Positions 1 through 7,304 of a stretch of DNA of 15,382 nt are shown here, piece by piece. The DNA comes from JBKDZR01 sp047971485 (GTDB taxonomy: Bacteria; Pseudomonadota; Alphaproteobacteria; Rhodobacterales; Rhodobacteraceae), in the NCBI GenBank assembly GCA_047971485.1, contig JBKDZR010000147.1, positions 1 to 15,382 on the forward strand, read 5' to 3'. Position numbers and translations under genes: made by a program. The notes under the pieces are model-generated. The model did no database searches. It was given only the letters and a program-made list of their open reading frames with translations, and was not told the DNA's origin. Within the stretch, counting starts at the first letter, position 1, and the number at the start of each line of letters is the position of its first letter.

Positions 1-28
1 GCCCCTGACCTGGCCTGTGGTTCGGGGC
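1..28. repeat. Strong hairpin at the window edge
   Basis: GCCCC at 1-5 pairs with GGGGC at 24-28. Inside it, positions 7-10 (GACC) pair with 19-22 (GGTT, one G-T wobble), with one mismatch between the two arms and an 8-base loop. No T-tract follows on either strand, so it is not a clear intrinsic terminator. It may close an upstream gene that lies outside the window. Confidence 0.3.
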
Positions 29-72
29 AGGGCATCTAGGACGATCTGATACATCATGTGAAAGGTAAGGAC

Positions 73-120
73 ATGACACCTTCTGTCAAAGACAAGGTCT
101 GCATCATCACCGGATCTGAC
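73..120 (+). pseudogene. 5' remnant of a short-chain dehydrogenase (SDR)
   Basis: The ATG at 73 follows AAAGG at 61-65. It opens the peptide MTPSVKDKVCIITGS, which matches the first beta strand and the start of the TGxxxGxG cofactor-binding motif of classical short-chain dehydrogenases/reductases. The glycines that should follow (xxGIG) are absent. After about codon 16 the frame reads unrelated sequence (DNACPRYTK and on) into the transposase remnant. Only the first 5% or so of a roughly 250-residue enzyme is present, so nothing functional can be made. The break lies near 115-125. I read this as the left flank of a deletion or insertion scar. A chance resemblance is possible because the match is short, but motif and ribosome binding site occur together. 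Confidence 0.5.
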
Positions 121-151
121 AACGCATGCCCGAGGTACACCAAACCGGTAC

Positions 152-370
152 TCAGTTTTGTGCAACATGCTCTAAGAATGCCAATGGCCTCGGGACCTGG
201 CCGTCTTCGTCCCAGACCGCTGGCCTGCTCTGCCGCTTGCGCCACTTCGCGACCGTCTTGGGGGTGATGCCCAGCTCCCGGCTCAGCTCCCCGATCGAAT
301 CTTGAGATCGCTGTATCGCTGCTCTGATCGCATGCGTGGTCGTAGCCCTGCCGTGACGAATTTGGCCCAT
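152..370 (-). pseudogene. N-terminal fragment of an IS481-family transposase
   Basis: Read from the ATG at 370 on the minus strand, the peptide begins MGQIRHGRATTTHAIRAAIQ and continues through RELGITPKTVAKWRKR. This is the N-terminal helix-turn-helix of the small IS481-like transposases that are common in alphaproteobacteria. Homology stops at about position 230, after roughly 47 residues. The remaining residues (QSRPAVWDEDGQ onward, to the stop at 152) do not look like the family. The DDE catalytic domain, about 250 residues, is missing entirely, so the fragment cannot transpose. A further in-frame ATG at 385 is possible, but 370 gives the usual family start. The remnant marks a past insertion followed by internal deletion. 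Confidence 0.75.
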
Positions 371-426
371 GATGCTTCCGTCCATTCCAACGAAAGGATC
401 ACAGCATCAAACCCTGGGATCAAACA
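159..426 (-). mobile_element. Remnant of an IS481-like insertion sequence
   Basis: This block holds the start of a transposase (next entry) and little else. The outer limits are proposed from TGT at 159-161 on the plus strand and the complementary ACA at 424-426, in keeping with the TGT...ACA ends common in the IS481 family. No convincing longer terminal inverted repeat or target duplication is visible. An intact element would be about 1 kb, so most of the interior is gone. The right limit sits two bases from the LysR stop codon at 428, and the left limit lies about 40 bases after the broken SDR start. The exact ends are an inference. Confidence 0.45.
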
Positions 427-427
427 A

Positions 428-1348
428 CTACAACGACGGCACAGGTTCGCGTTCCCAGGGGGGCGTGGCGAAATCGGCCTTCAACGCATCCAGCAGTGCG
501 GCCACCTCGGGGCGGCGCATCTTGTTACTGGGGACCATTGCCTTGAACCACAAGGGGGATATCGGGAAATCGGGCATCAGGGGGATCAGGTCCCCGCGTT
601 TCAGTTCCTCTTGCACCAGGAATTCCGGTGCAATGGCGATGCCCACGTGGCGCTTGGCGGCGAAATGCAGCAGCCGGCTGTCATTCACCGTCATCACCGA
701 ATTCACCACCACCGACAGGGGGCCACTGGCGCTTTCGAATTGCCACACATGCCCGGCGGCCACATAGACGATACAGCGATGGCGCGTCAGGTCGCCCGGG
801 GTGGCGGGGGTGCCGTGACGATCCAGATAATCAGGGGTGGCGATCAGCACGCGCGGATAAGGGCAGAGCGGCGTTTCCACGACACTGGCATAGGATTGCG
901 GCAGAGCCCCCAGGGCCAGGTCAAAGCCTTCCTCCAACGGATTAACAGAGCGGTCGATCAGCATCAGTTCGGTGGTGATGGCGGGGTTCTCGGCCTGAAA
1001 CCGGGCGACGGTGCGGCCAGCGAACAGCGTGCCCAGCGTGGTCGGGGCCTTGATCCGCAGATGCCCGGCCAGTCCCTGCGCCGTCGGCTTTTCGCCGGCC
1101 AGAACGTCCTCAAGCTGTGCGATCAGCAGCAGCAGCCGTGGCCGCAGACGTTCGGCCTCGGAGGTCAGGGTCAGGGCGCGGGTCGAGCGCAGAAAGAGCC
1201 GGGTTTTCAGCTGATCTTCCAGCCGCCCAACCCGTTTGGTGATCATTGAGGGGGCAACCCCCATTTCCCGCGCTGCGGCGGAAAAGCTGCCGGCCCGGGC
1301 GGTGGCCAGAAAGGCCTTGATATCGAGAAGCGAGCTCATGGATGCCAT
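428..1348 (-). CDS. LysR-type transcriptional regulator
   Basis: The protein is 306 residues, normal for the family. Residues 1-65 form the winged helix-turn-helix (SSLLDIKAFLATARAGSFSA, then AAREMGVAPSMITKRVGRLE). The rest is the periplasmic-binding-protein-like effector domain, starting near GHLRIKAPTTLG and containing the usual ATPDYLDRHG and VGIAIAPEFLV segments. It is a cytoplasmic DNA-binding activator or repressor with an unknown small-molecule ligand. The start is uncertain by three residues: ATG at 1348 or ATG at 1339 (MSSLLD), neither with a good ribosome binding site. It lies on the same strand as and just downstream of a glutathione S-transferase, 63 bases away, so that gene is a possible target. 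The stop abuts the insertion-sequence remnant, and the last few residues could have been altered by it. Confidence 0.9.
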   Translation of the reverse strand: MASMSSLLDIKAFLATARAGSFSAAAREMGVAPSMITKRVGRLEDQLKTRLFLRSTRALTLTSEAERLRPRLLLLIAQLEDVLAGEKPTAQGLAGHLRIKAPTTLGTLFAGRTVARFQAENPAITTELMLIDRSVNPLEEGFDLALGALPQSYASVVETPLCPYPRVLIATPDYLDRHGTPATPGDLTRHRCIVYVAAGHVWQFESASGPLSVVVNSVMTVNDSRLLHFAAKRHVGIAIAPEFLVQEELKRGDLIPLMPDFPISPLWFKAMVPSNKMRRPEVAALLDALKADFATPPWEREPVPSL

Positions 1349-1373
1349 TGCGGTCGCCGGTGGGGGCGGAGGA

Positions 1374-1410
1374 AAGGGACCGGTGCCGGCCCTTCCCCCG
1401 CGCCAGGGGG
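1374..1410 (-). terminator. Tandem hairpins after the GST gene
   Basis: Directly after the GST stop (minus strand), CCCCC (1395-1399) can pair with GGGGG (1406-1410) around a 6-base loop. Next to it, AAGGG (1374-1378) plus CCGG (1380-1383) pairs with CCGG (1386-1389) plus CCCTT (1390-1394). This is a plausible transcription stop or mRNA 3'-end structure between GST and lysR. There is no clean run of T after the stems on the minus strand (CCTCC follows), so an intrinsic terminator is uncertain. Confidence 0.35.
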
Positions 1411-1411
1411 A

Positions 1412-2023
1412 TCAGCCGGTCAGACCTTCGGCGGCCATGGCGGCCTGCACCGCCGGACGTTCGGCAACGCGGGCCCGCAGGGCTTCGATCTTTGGGAAGG
1501 CGGACAGATCATGGCCGAGCATCCCTGACCAGTTGGTGACCGTGAACAGATAGGCATCCGCCGGGGTAAAGGTGGCGCCGATCAGATAGGCGCGCCCATC
1601 CGACAGCGTGTTTTCCAGCCAGCCCAGCTTGGCATTCAGGATCTCGATCTGCGCGGCCTTGGCGGCCTCGGTGATCGCGGGATTGAAGAAGGGCGAATAG
1701 GATTTGTGAACCTCGCTGGAGATATAATTCAGCATCTCCTGCATCCGGGCCCGTTCTACCGTGCCCGCAGCGGGGACCAGATCCGTCATGCCGGCGCTGT
1801 CGGCAACATATTGCATGATCGCCACACCCTCGGTCAGCACTGTGCCGTCGTCCAGCGCCAGGGCAGGTACCGCGCCCTTGGGGTTGATCTGGCGGAAATC
1901 GGTGCCGCTGGCCGTGGTCTTGGCGCGAATGTCGGTCAGTTCGATGTCAAAGGGCGCGCCCACTTCGCGCAGGGTGATGTGCGAGGCCAGGGAACAGGCG
2001 CCGGGCGAATAGTAGAGCTTCAT
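1412..2023 (-). CDS. gst: Beta-class glutathione S-transferase
   Basis: The protein is 203 residues from the ATG at 2023 (MKLYYSPGACSLA). The upstream in-frame ATG at 2047 would add eight residues not seen in the family. The N-terminal thioredoxin-like domain carries the bacterial beta-class Cys10 in SPGAC, the cis-proline loop NPKGAVPAL (Pro53), and Glu65 in the glutathione-binding turn. The all-helical C-terminal domain has His106 in SSEVHKSYS, the other beta-class active-site residue. Such enzymes conjugate glutathione to electrophiles or reduce disulfides in the cytoplasm; the natural substrate cannot be read from sequence. The gene is on the same strand as the RND pump genes and separated from them by 149 bases, so it may have its own promoter. 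The lysR gene follows it. Its AGGA ribosome binding site lies in a possible hairpin (separate entry). Confidence 0.92.
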   Translation of the reverse strand: MKLYYSPGACSLASHITLREVGAPFDIELTDIRAKTTASGTDFRQINPKGAVPALALDDGTVLTEGVAIMQYVADSAGMTDLVPAAGTVERARMQEMLNYISSEVHKSYSPFFNPAITEAAKAAQIEILNAKLGWLENTLSDGRAYLIGATFTPADAYLFTVTNWSGMLGHDLSAFPKIEALRARVAERPAVQAAMAAEGLTG

Positions 2024-2029
2024 GTCATG

Positions 2030-2054
2030 TGTCCTATGCTGGGGCAACAGGACA
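2030..2054 (-). promoter_or_regulatory. Inverted repeat covering the GST ribosome binding site
   Basis: TGTCCT (2030-2035) and AGGACA (2049-2054) form a perfect 6-bp inverted repeat with a 13-base spacer, ending seven bases before the GST start codon. On the minus-strand transcript the start-proximal arm reads AGGACA and contains the likely ribosome binding site AGGA. It could therefore act as an operator in DNA or as a hairpin that masks translation initiation. The repeat is visible; any role is inference. Confidence 0.3.
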
Positions 2055-2172
2055 GACCGGGGCCCGCCTGTCGCATGGACCCGAGCGCCACGTAGATGCG
2101 CCGGGCGGTTGTGATATCCGATTGGTAGCCCGCGTTGACCGGGCCGACCAGCGGATTCCGTGTTCGGGCTGG

Positions 2173-5100
2173 CTATTCGGCGGCCAGCCCGGCTGCGCCC
2201 TGACCCGTCTGCGGTGTGTCGTGGATGGTAAGGATAGGGTCCTCGCGCCGGGGACGGAGGGGACGCACATAGGTGTGGTAGAGCGCCGGCACCCCGATCA
2301 GTGTGAGGAGCGAGGCAAAGCCCAGCCCGGCCATGATGCTGACGGCCATCGAGGCAAAGAAACTGTCGCTGAGCAATGGGGCCATGCCCAAAATCGTCGT
2401 GGCGGCGGCCAGCATGACAGGGCGCAGACGGCTGATCGAGGCGGCAACGATGGCGTCTTCTTGCGGCAATCCGGCTTCGTCCTTTTGGGCGTCGATTTCT
2501 TCAACCAGAACAATGGCGTTCTTGATCAGCATGCCCGACAGGCTGAGCAAACCCAGAAGCGCGGTGAAGCTGAAGGGCAGGCCGGTGAACAGCAGCCCCA
2601 GTCCGACACCGGTGACGGCCATGGGCACCACCGTCCAGATGACGGCCGTCTGGCGCAGTTTGCCGAACAGCAGGACGGTCAGCAGGAACATCGTGCCGAA
2701 GGCCAGTGGCATTTGCCGGCCAAGGCTGGCCTGGGCGTCGCTGGCGCTTTCGAATTCGCCCCCCCATTCCATGCGGTACCCGGGGGGCAGGGGCATGGCC
2801 TCGATCGCGCTGCGGACCTCGGTGAAGGCCTCGGGGGGAAGAACGTCCGGGGCGGTAAAGGCCTGGACGCTGATCGTCGGCTGGCGGTCGCGGCGCTGGA
2901 TCAGTGTGTCGCGCATCATCGGAACAAAGCCATCCAGTACCTGCGCAAGGCTGGTATAGCGGTCCGGGATAGGGGCATGGATCGGCTGGTCGATCAGTTC
3001 GGTGCCGGGGACCTGTTCGGCACGCGGGGTGCGCAGGACGATCGGGATCAGCCGGTCGCCTTCCCGCACGACACCGGCACGGATGCCATCCGTGGCCAGG
3101 GCGATGGCCTGGGCCACATCGCTGCGCACAATGCCAAGCGCACCGGCGCGTTCGGTTGCGAAAATGGGTTGGGCGCTGATCTCACGCTCGCGCCAGTCGG
3201 TCCGCTCGGTTTGCAACAGGTCCGTTTCGGTGATCAGGATCTGGCGCGCCTCTTCGGCCAGACGGCGCAGCATGGCCGGGTCCGGCCCGGAAAAGCGCAT
3301 CTCGACATCGGCCCCAACCGGTGGCCCGTAGATCAGTTGCTGGACCCGGGTTTCGGCCCAGGGCAAGGCCTGTGCCGCATGGGCGGACAGGGCATCCCGC
3401 AGGTCGGGGATCTGGGTGGCGTCCTGCACGCGGATCACCAGTTGCCCCCAGGACGGATCCGTATCGGCGGGCATGTAGGTCAGCAGAAAGCGCGACATGG
3501 GCGATCCTGCCGTAGCGGTGACGGATACGACCTCGGGGCGGGTGTGCAGCCAACTGGTCAGCGTGTCCAGATCCGCGGCCGTGGCGTGGATATTGCCGCC
3601 TTGGGCCGCCTTGTAGTTCAGATAGACCAGCGGTGTGGTGGCGGGCGGAAAGAACTGCTGACGCACAAAGCCCATGGCCCCGACACCGGCGATGGTCGAT
3701 CCGATCAGCAGGGCGATGACCAGCCAGCGCAGTTTCAGGGCTGTCCGCACCATCCGTCCATAGTTGCGGAAAAAGACGTTGTCATAGGGATCAGCGGCGC
3801 CGTCGGGGGCCCCGACGACAAAGAAATAGCTGGCCAGCAGCGGCGTGGCCGTGATCGCCAGCAGCCAGGACAGCAGCAGCGAAATGCCGATCACCGCAAA
3901 GAGCGAGAAGAGGAACTCGCCGGAACTGTCCGGGCTCAGCCCGATCCCGGCAAAGGCCATGATGCCGATGACCGTGGCCCCCAGCAGGGGCGCCTGGGTT
4001 TTGCGGGCAACCTCTTCTGCCGCGGCGCTGGCGCGTCGCCCCCGCCGCATCTCGACCTGCATGCCCTCGGCGACGACGATGGCATTATCGACCAGCATCC
4101 CCATGGCGATGATCAGGGCGCCCAGGCTGATCCGTTCGACCTTGATGCCGAAGAGGTTCATGAAGAAGAACGTGAAGCTGACCGTCAGCAGCAACGAGCC
4201 CCCGACCACCACGGCCGCGCGCCAGCCCATGAACAGGGCCAGCACACCGACAACGACACCGACCGATACCGCAAGGCTGACGATGAAGGTCTTGTTCGCG
4301 GCATCGACGACGCGGTGTTGTTCGTAGATCGGGGCCAGGGTGACGCCGACGGGCAGCAAGGGCGCGATCTGGGCCAGCCGCGCCTCGACCCGGGCGCCGA
4401 CCGTGACAATGTTCTGGCTGGTCAGCCCGGCGATACCCAGGGTAAAGGCCTCGGCCCCGTCATGGCGGAGGATCTGGCGGGGGGTCTCGATCCGGCCGCG
4501 GCTGACATCGGCGATATCGGCCAGGTTCATCACTTCGCCCTGATGGCCGAAACTCAGCGCCGCGATTTCACCGACACTGCCGTCGGGGCGCGGCGCTTCG
4601 ATCCGCAGGTTTGCGCGCGGGCCGTTCAGCGCGCCGGTCGGTGTAACCGCATCGGCCCCTGCGACGGCACCCAGCATCACGCTGGGTGGAACGCCCAGCT
4701 GGGTAATGACCTCGGCTGCCGGTTCGATGAAGATCGCCTCTTCGGGCAGGCCGCGCAGTTCGACATTGGCGACGCCCGGGACTGTGGCCATTTCCCGACG
4801 CAGGAACCCGGCGATATCGTGGATCTCGCGATCCGTATATCCCGGTGCGGTGACCGCATAGAGCAGCCCGTAGACGTCGCCATAGGCATCGTTGACGATC
4901 GGGGCCTGGGATCCGGGGGGCAGGGCGGGGGCGGCGTTTTCCACCCGGTCGCGCAGGTCATCCCAGATCTGGGCCAGTTCCTGGCCGCCAAAAGTGTCGC
5001 GGATATTGACCTCGATCACTGAAACGCCCGGGGTGTTGGTCGAGGTGATGTAATCGACCTCGCCCATCTGCTGGATCTCGGCCTCCAGCACATCCGAAAC

Positions 5101-5286
5101 CTCGGTTGCCACCTCGGCGGCGGTGGCCCCTGGATAGAGGGTGATGACCAACGCAGATTTCAGTGTAAAAACAGGGTCTTCCAGTTTGCCAACGCCAAGA
5201 TATCCCGCCGCACCCCCGAGCAGGCAAAACAGCATCAACAGCCATGTGTAGAGCGGTCGTTGGATGGCGCAGCGGGCGATTTTCAT
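2173..5286 (-). CDS. RND-family efflux permease (AcrB/AcrD/AcrF type)
   Basis: The protein is 1037 residues, the usual length for an inner-membrane proton-driven RND pump that exports drugs or other toxic compounds through a tripartite complex. The first membrane segment is at residues 13-33, followed by the family signature YLGVGKLEDPVFTLK and PGATAAEVATEVSD. Two large periplasmic domains alternate with membrane segments. The proton-relay helix TM4 reads GMLVDNAIVVAEG, with Asp400 kept and the second acidic residue of AcrB replaced by Asn401. The TM10 lysine is present (GMLIKNAIVLVEE, Lys922). TM11 and TM12 and a short C-terminal tail are intact. The start ATG lies five bases after the stop of the adaptor gene, so the two are surely co-transcribed and probably coupled. 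No outer-membrane channel gene is in the window, so a TolC-like partner must be elsewhere. Substrate unknown. Confidence 0.95.
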   Translation of the reverse strand: MKIARCAIQRPLYTWLLMLFCLLGGAAGYLGVGKLEDPVFTLKSALVITLYPGATAAEVATEVSDVLEAEIQQMGEVDYITSTNTPGVSVIEVNIRDTFGGQELAQIWDDLRDRVENAAPALPPGSQAPIVNDAYGDVYGLLYAVTAPGYTDREIHDIAGFLRREMATVPGVANVELRGLPEEAIFIEPAAEVITQLGVPPSVMLGAVAGADAVTPTGALNGPRANLRIEAPRPDGSVGEIAALSFGHQGEVMNLADIADVSRGRIETPRQILRHDGAEAFTLGIAGLTSQNIVTVGARVEARLAQIAPLLPVGVTLAPIYEQHRVVDAANKTFIVSLAVSVGVVVGVLALFMGWRAAVVVGGSLLLTVSFTFFFMNLFGIKVERISLGALIIAMGMLVDNAIVVAEGMQVEMRRGRRASAAAEEVARKTQAPLLGATVIGIMAFAGIGLSPDSSGEFLFSLFAVIGISLLLSWLLAITATPLLASYFFVVGAPDGAADPYDNVFFRNYGRMVRTALKLRWLVIALLIGSTIAGVGAMGFVRQQFFPPATTPLVYLNYKAAQGGNIHATAADLDTLTSWLHTRPEVVSVTATAGSPMSRFLLTYMPADTDPSWGQLVIRVQDATQIPDLRDALSAHAAQALPWAETRVQQLIYGPPVGADVEMRFSGPDPAMLRRLAEEARQILITETDLLQTERTDWREREISAQPIFATERAGALGIVRSDVAQAIALATDGIRAGVVREGDRLIPIVLRTPRAEQVPGTELIDQPIHAPIPDRYTSLAQVLDGFVPMMRDTLIQRRDRQPTISVQAFTAPDVLPPEAFTEVRSAIEAMPLPPGYRMEWGGEFESASDAQASLGRQMPLAFGTMFLLTVLLFGKLRQTAVIWTVVPMAVTGVGLGLLFTGLPFSFTALLGLLSLSGMLIKNAIVLVEEIDAQKDEAGLPQEDAIVAASISRLRPVMLAAATTILGMAPLLSDSFFASMAVSIMAGLGFASLLTLIGVPALYHTYVRPLRPRREDPILTIHDTPQTGQGAAGLAAE

Positions 5287-5291
5287 GGGCG

Positions 5292-6347
5292 TTACTCGGT
5301 CCGGGTGAGAAGGCCGGTGAAGCGGGTCACGGCCTGGCCATCGGCCAGAAGATGGGCGCCGGCCACGACGATTTCGTCACCCGGGGTCAGCCCCTCGACA
5401 GCGACGCGGCTGCCGCCGGGCAGGCTGATCCTGACCGGGACATGGCGGGCGATCAGGGTGCCGTCCTCATCGCGGACGGCAACCACGACGGTCTGGCCCG
5501 AGGGCAGGGTGGCGATGGCATCGGGGGCGATGAAGATCGGCGCATCCGGCCGGTGCAGGCTGGCCCGTACGGTCACAGCCCGCCCGGGGATCAGCGCGGC
5601 GGCCTCGGCCGGATCCGTCACGGCCAGTGAGATCGCGTAGCTTTGCCCGATCTCACCCGTCTCGGCCCGGAATTCCCGGAAGCTCAGCACAAGTGGCCGG
5701 TCACGCCCGGTCAGGTGGCCTTCGAACCGGATGTCGGGCAGGGCGTCGACATGTTGCAGCAGTCGTTCGGGCAGGTTGAACTGAACCCGTGTCTCGGACA
5801 TGTCGTGCAGGCGCAAGACCGGCTGGCCCGGGGTGATCATGGACTGGATCGGGGCGATCCGATCGGCAACCAGGGCATCGAAGGGCACGATCAGGCGTGA
5901 ATCGGCCAACGCCTCTTCGGCCTCTTCCAGCGCCACTTGGGCCAGATCGCGTGCGGTGGCCGCATCCGCCGCCTGAACGGCCGAGGCGACACTGCGTGCG
6001 GCTAGCGCCTCGGCGCGGGTCAGGTCGCGCTCGGCTTGGGCCAGGGCCAGTTCCGCGCGCCGAACTGCCCGCTCGAAGGGGGCTGGGTCAAGCTGGGCGA
6101 CGAACGTGCCGGCAGGCAGCCGCTGGCCTTCGGGGGCATCCAGGGCGATCAGGCGGCCCCCGACCTCAAAGGCCAGATCTACCGTGTCGATGGCTTGGAC
6201 CTGGCCAAAGAACTGCCGTGTCTCATGGGTGCCGCTATGGGTGATCTGAAGGGTCCGCACGGGGACCGGCGCAACGGTCTGGGCCAGGGCCGGCATCACG
6301 GCCATTACCGCCGCCAGGACCAGCGGGGCGCAGAAACGATATGTCAT
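5292..6347 (-). CDS. RND efflux periplasmic adaptor (membrane fusion protein)
   Basis: The protein is 351 residues from the ATG at 6347, chosen because GGAG lies eight bases upstream and because a signal peptide follows at once (MTYRFCAPLVLAAVMAVMPA, cleavage likely after ALA). The mature part begins with the first half of the lipoyl-like domain (EVGGRLIALDAPEGQRL). An alanine-rich alpha-helical hairpin follows at about residues 90-150 (AELALAQAERDLTRAE onward), then the second lipoyl half (SRLIVPFDALVADR). The beta-barrel and membrane-proximal domains include VAVEGLTPGDEIVVAGAHLL. It bridges the RND permease to an outer-membrane channel. There is no lipobox cysteine at the signal cleavage site, so it is likely a soluble periplasmic protein. 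It is first in a two-gene operon with the permease and divergent from arsR. Confidence 0.93.
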   Translation of the reverse strand: MTYRFCAPLVLAAVMAVMPALAQTVAPVPVRTLQITHSGTHETRQFFGQVQAIDTVDLAFEVGGRLIALDAPEGQRLPAGTFVAQLDPAPFERAVRRAELALAQAERDLTRAEALAARSVASAVQAADAATARDLAQVALEEAEEALADSRLIVPFDALVADRIAPIQSMITPGQPVLRLHDMSETRVQFNLPERLLQHVDALPDIRFEGHLTGRDRPLVLSFREFRAETGEIGQSYAISLAVTDPAEAAALIPGRAVTVRASLHRPDAPIFIAPDAIATLPSGQTVVVAVRDEDGTLIARHVPVRISLPGGSRVAVEGLTPGDEIVVAGAHLLADGQAVTRFTGLLTRTE

Positions 6348-6517
6348 TCTGGATCTCCGACCTTCTTTACATTGCAACTGATCGGTCGAGCCGGTGGGTA
6401 CGAAAGGGGGATCACAGAGTCAATCAAGCATCGCGTGATTAAATCCGCGATATTTCGACATGTTTATGTGCGATTTTGCAGTGTTGTATGTCCCAAAGGA
6501 GGTGCAGTCGGCCAGAG
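6348..6517. promoter_or_regulatory. Divergent control region between the RND pump and arsR
   Basis: This stretch separates two divergent units and is visibly more AT-rich than the genes. It contains ATCGCG (6430-6435) and CGCGAT (6446-6451), a perfect 6-bp inverted repeat with a 10-base spacer. A second palindrome, GATT-A-AATC, lies at 6437-6445 between the arms. A further small repeat, ACAT-GTTT-ATGT, lies at 6458-6469. ArsR-family repressors bind such short palindromes over their own promoters, so 6430-6469 is the best candidate ArsR operator. AAAGGAGGT at 6495-6503 is a strong ribosome-binding sequence for the arsR side. No promoter hexamers could be assigned with confidence. Confidence 0.45.
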
Positions 6518-6847
6518 GTGGGACAGGGCAATGCGCTGAATGCATGGCCCGAAGGCCATGATATCCGGCTGGATGTCTTTCGCCTGCTGATCCAGGCTGG
6601 GCCCAAGGGCATGGCCGCCGGTGAGATCGCCGCAACGCTGGGGGTTCGGGCGAACACCCTGTCCAACAACCTGACGATCCTCAGCGCGGCCGATCTGGTG
6701 CGTGCCGCGCGTGAGGGCCGCTCAATCCGCTATTTCGCGCAGATGGATACGATGCGCGACCTGCTGGCCTTTCTGATGCAGGATTGCTGTGGCGGCCAGC
6801 CCGATCTGTGCCAACCCGTTCTCGACCAAATCGCCTGTAGCTGCTGA
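6518..6847 (+). CDS. arsR: ArsR-family arsenic-responsive repressor
   Basis: The winged helix-turn-helix repressor has 109 residues from the GTG at 6518. The DNA-binding part is GMAAGEIAATLGVRANTLSN followed by the wing EGRSIRYFA. Cysteines cluster at the C-terminus (Cys90, Cys91, Cys98, then Cys107 and Cys109 in ACSC). This resembles the subgroup whose As(III)-binding cysteines lie near the C-terminus rather than in the DNA-binding helix. Binding of arsenite would release DNA and induce the operon. The start is unsettled: a strong GGAGG at 6498-6502 lies 15 bases before GTG 6518, which is long, while ATG 6488 lies before that site and has none of its own. The segment just before the HDIRLDVFRLL helix reads AWPEG where relatives have an ALAALG-like stretch. 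It is the first gene of the ars operon. Confidence 0.85.
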   Translation: MGQGNALNAWPEGHDIRLDVFRLLIQAGPKGMAAGEIAATLGVRANTLSNNLTILSAADLVRAAREGRSIRYFAQMDTMRDLLAFLMQDCCGGQPDLCQPVLDQIACSC

Positions 6848-6854
6848 GGTTGCC

Positions 6855-7304
6855 ATGCCCGATCCCCTCTATAATGTCCTGTTTCTCTGCACGGCCAACT
6901 CGGCCCGATCAATTATCGCAGAAACTATCCTGAATGCGCGCGGGCAGGGCCGCTTTCGGGCTTTTCCCGCCGGCTCGCATCCGGGGGGCACGGTTCATCC
7001 CATGGCTTTGCATCTGTTGGAACGGCAGGGCCATGACACTGCCGGGCTGCGGTCGAAAAGCTGGGATGAGTGGGCGACACCCGGTGCTCCGCCGCTGGAT
7101 TTCGTCTTTACCGTTTGCGACAATGCCGCCGGTGAGGTTTGCCCGATCTGGCCGGGTCAGCCGATGACCGCCCATTGGGGCCTGCCCGATCCTGATCCAG
7201 AGCTATGGCATCTTCGCCATCGCCTATGGTGCGGCCTTCGCCCTGCGCGTGCCGCACCGGATCGCGGCGCCCTGCGCGATGATTGGCACGTCGAACTTCT
7301 TTGA
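6855..7304 (+). pseudogene. arsC: Truncated arsenate reductase (low-molecular-weight phosphatase type)
   Basis: The ATG at 6855 follows GAGG at 6846-6849, which overlaps the arsR stop. The protein begins NVLFLCTANSARSIIAE, with the C-X5-R catalytic loop (CTANSAR) of thioredoxin-coupled arsenate reductases. It continues normally through FVFTVCDNAAGEVCPIWPG and the HWGLPDP acid loop, about residue 113. There the family sequence stops and the frame runs 34 residues through out-of-frame acr3 sequence to a stop at 7302-7304. The last 25-30 residues of the enzyme, including its final helices, are missing. The catalytic residues survive, but the fold is probably unstable, so I call it a pseudogene. 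The join is described with the acr3 fragment. A weakly active protein cannot be excluded. Confidence 0.85.

Noticed and set aside
159..426. Long terminal inverted repeats and a target duplication for the IS relic
   Set aside because: Beyond TGT...ACA I could not align the two ends over any convincing length, and the flanks show no direct repeat.
302..1249. 315-codon plus-strand frame opposite lysR
   Set aside because: It is a shadow of the LysR gene with Gln/His/Gly-rich composition and no recognisable domain.
2029..5022. 997-codon open frame on the plus strand, opposite the RND permease
   Set aside because: It mirrors the permease codons on the other strand, is rich in Gly, Gln, His, Asp and Arg, and shows no domain. 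Long antisense frames are usual in high-GC genes, and the permease is unmistakable.
6855..7304. Reading the arsC-acr3 join as a functional fusion protein
   Set aside because: The acr3 part is in a different frame from arsC, so the tail after residue 115 or so is nonsense and no membrane helices would be made.
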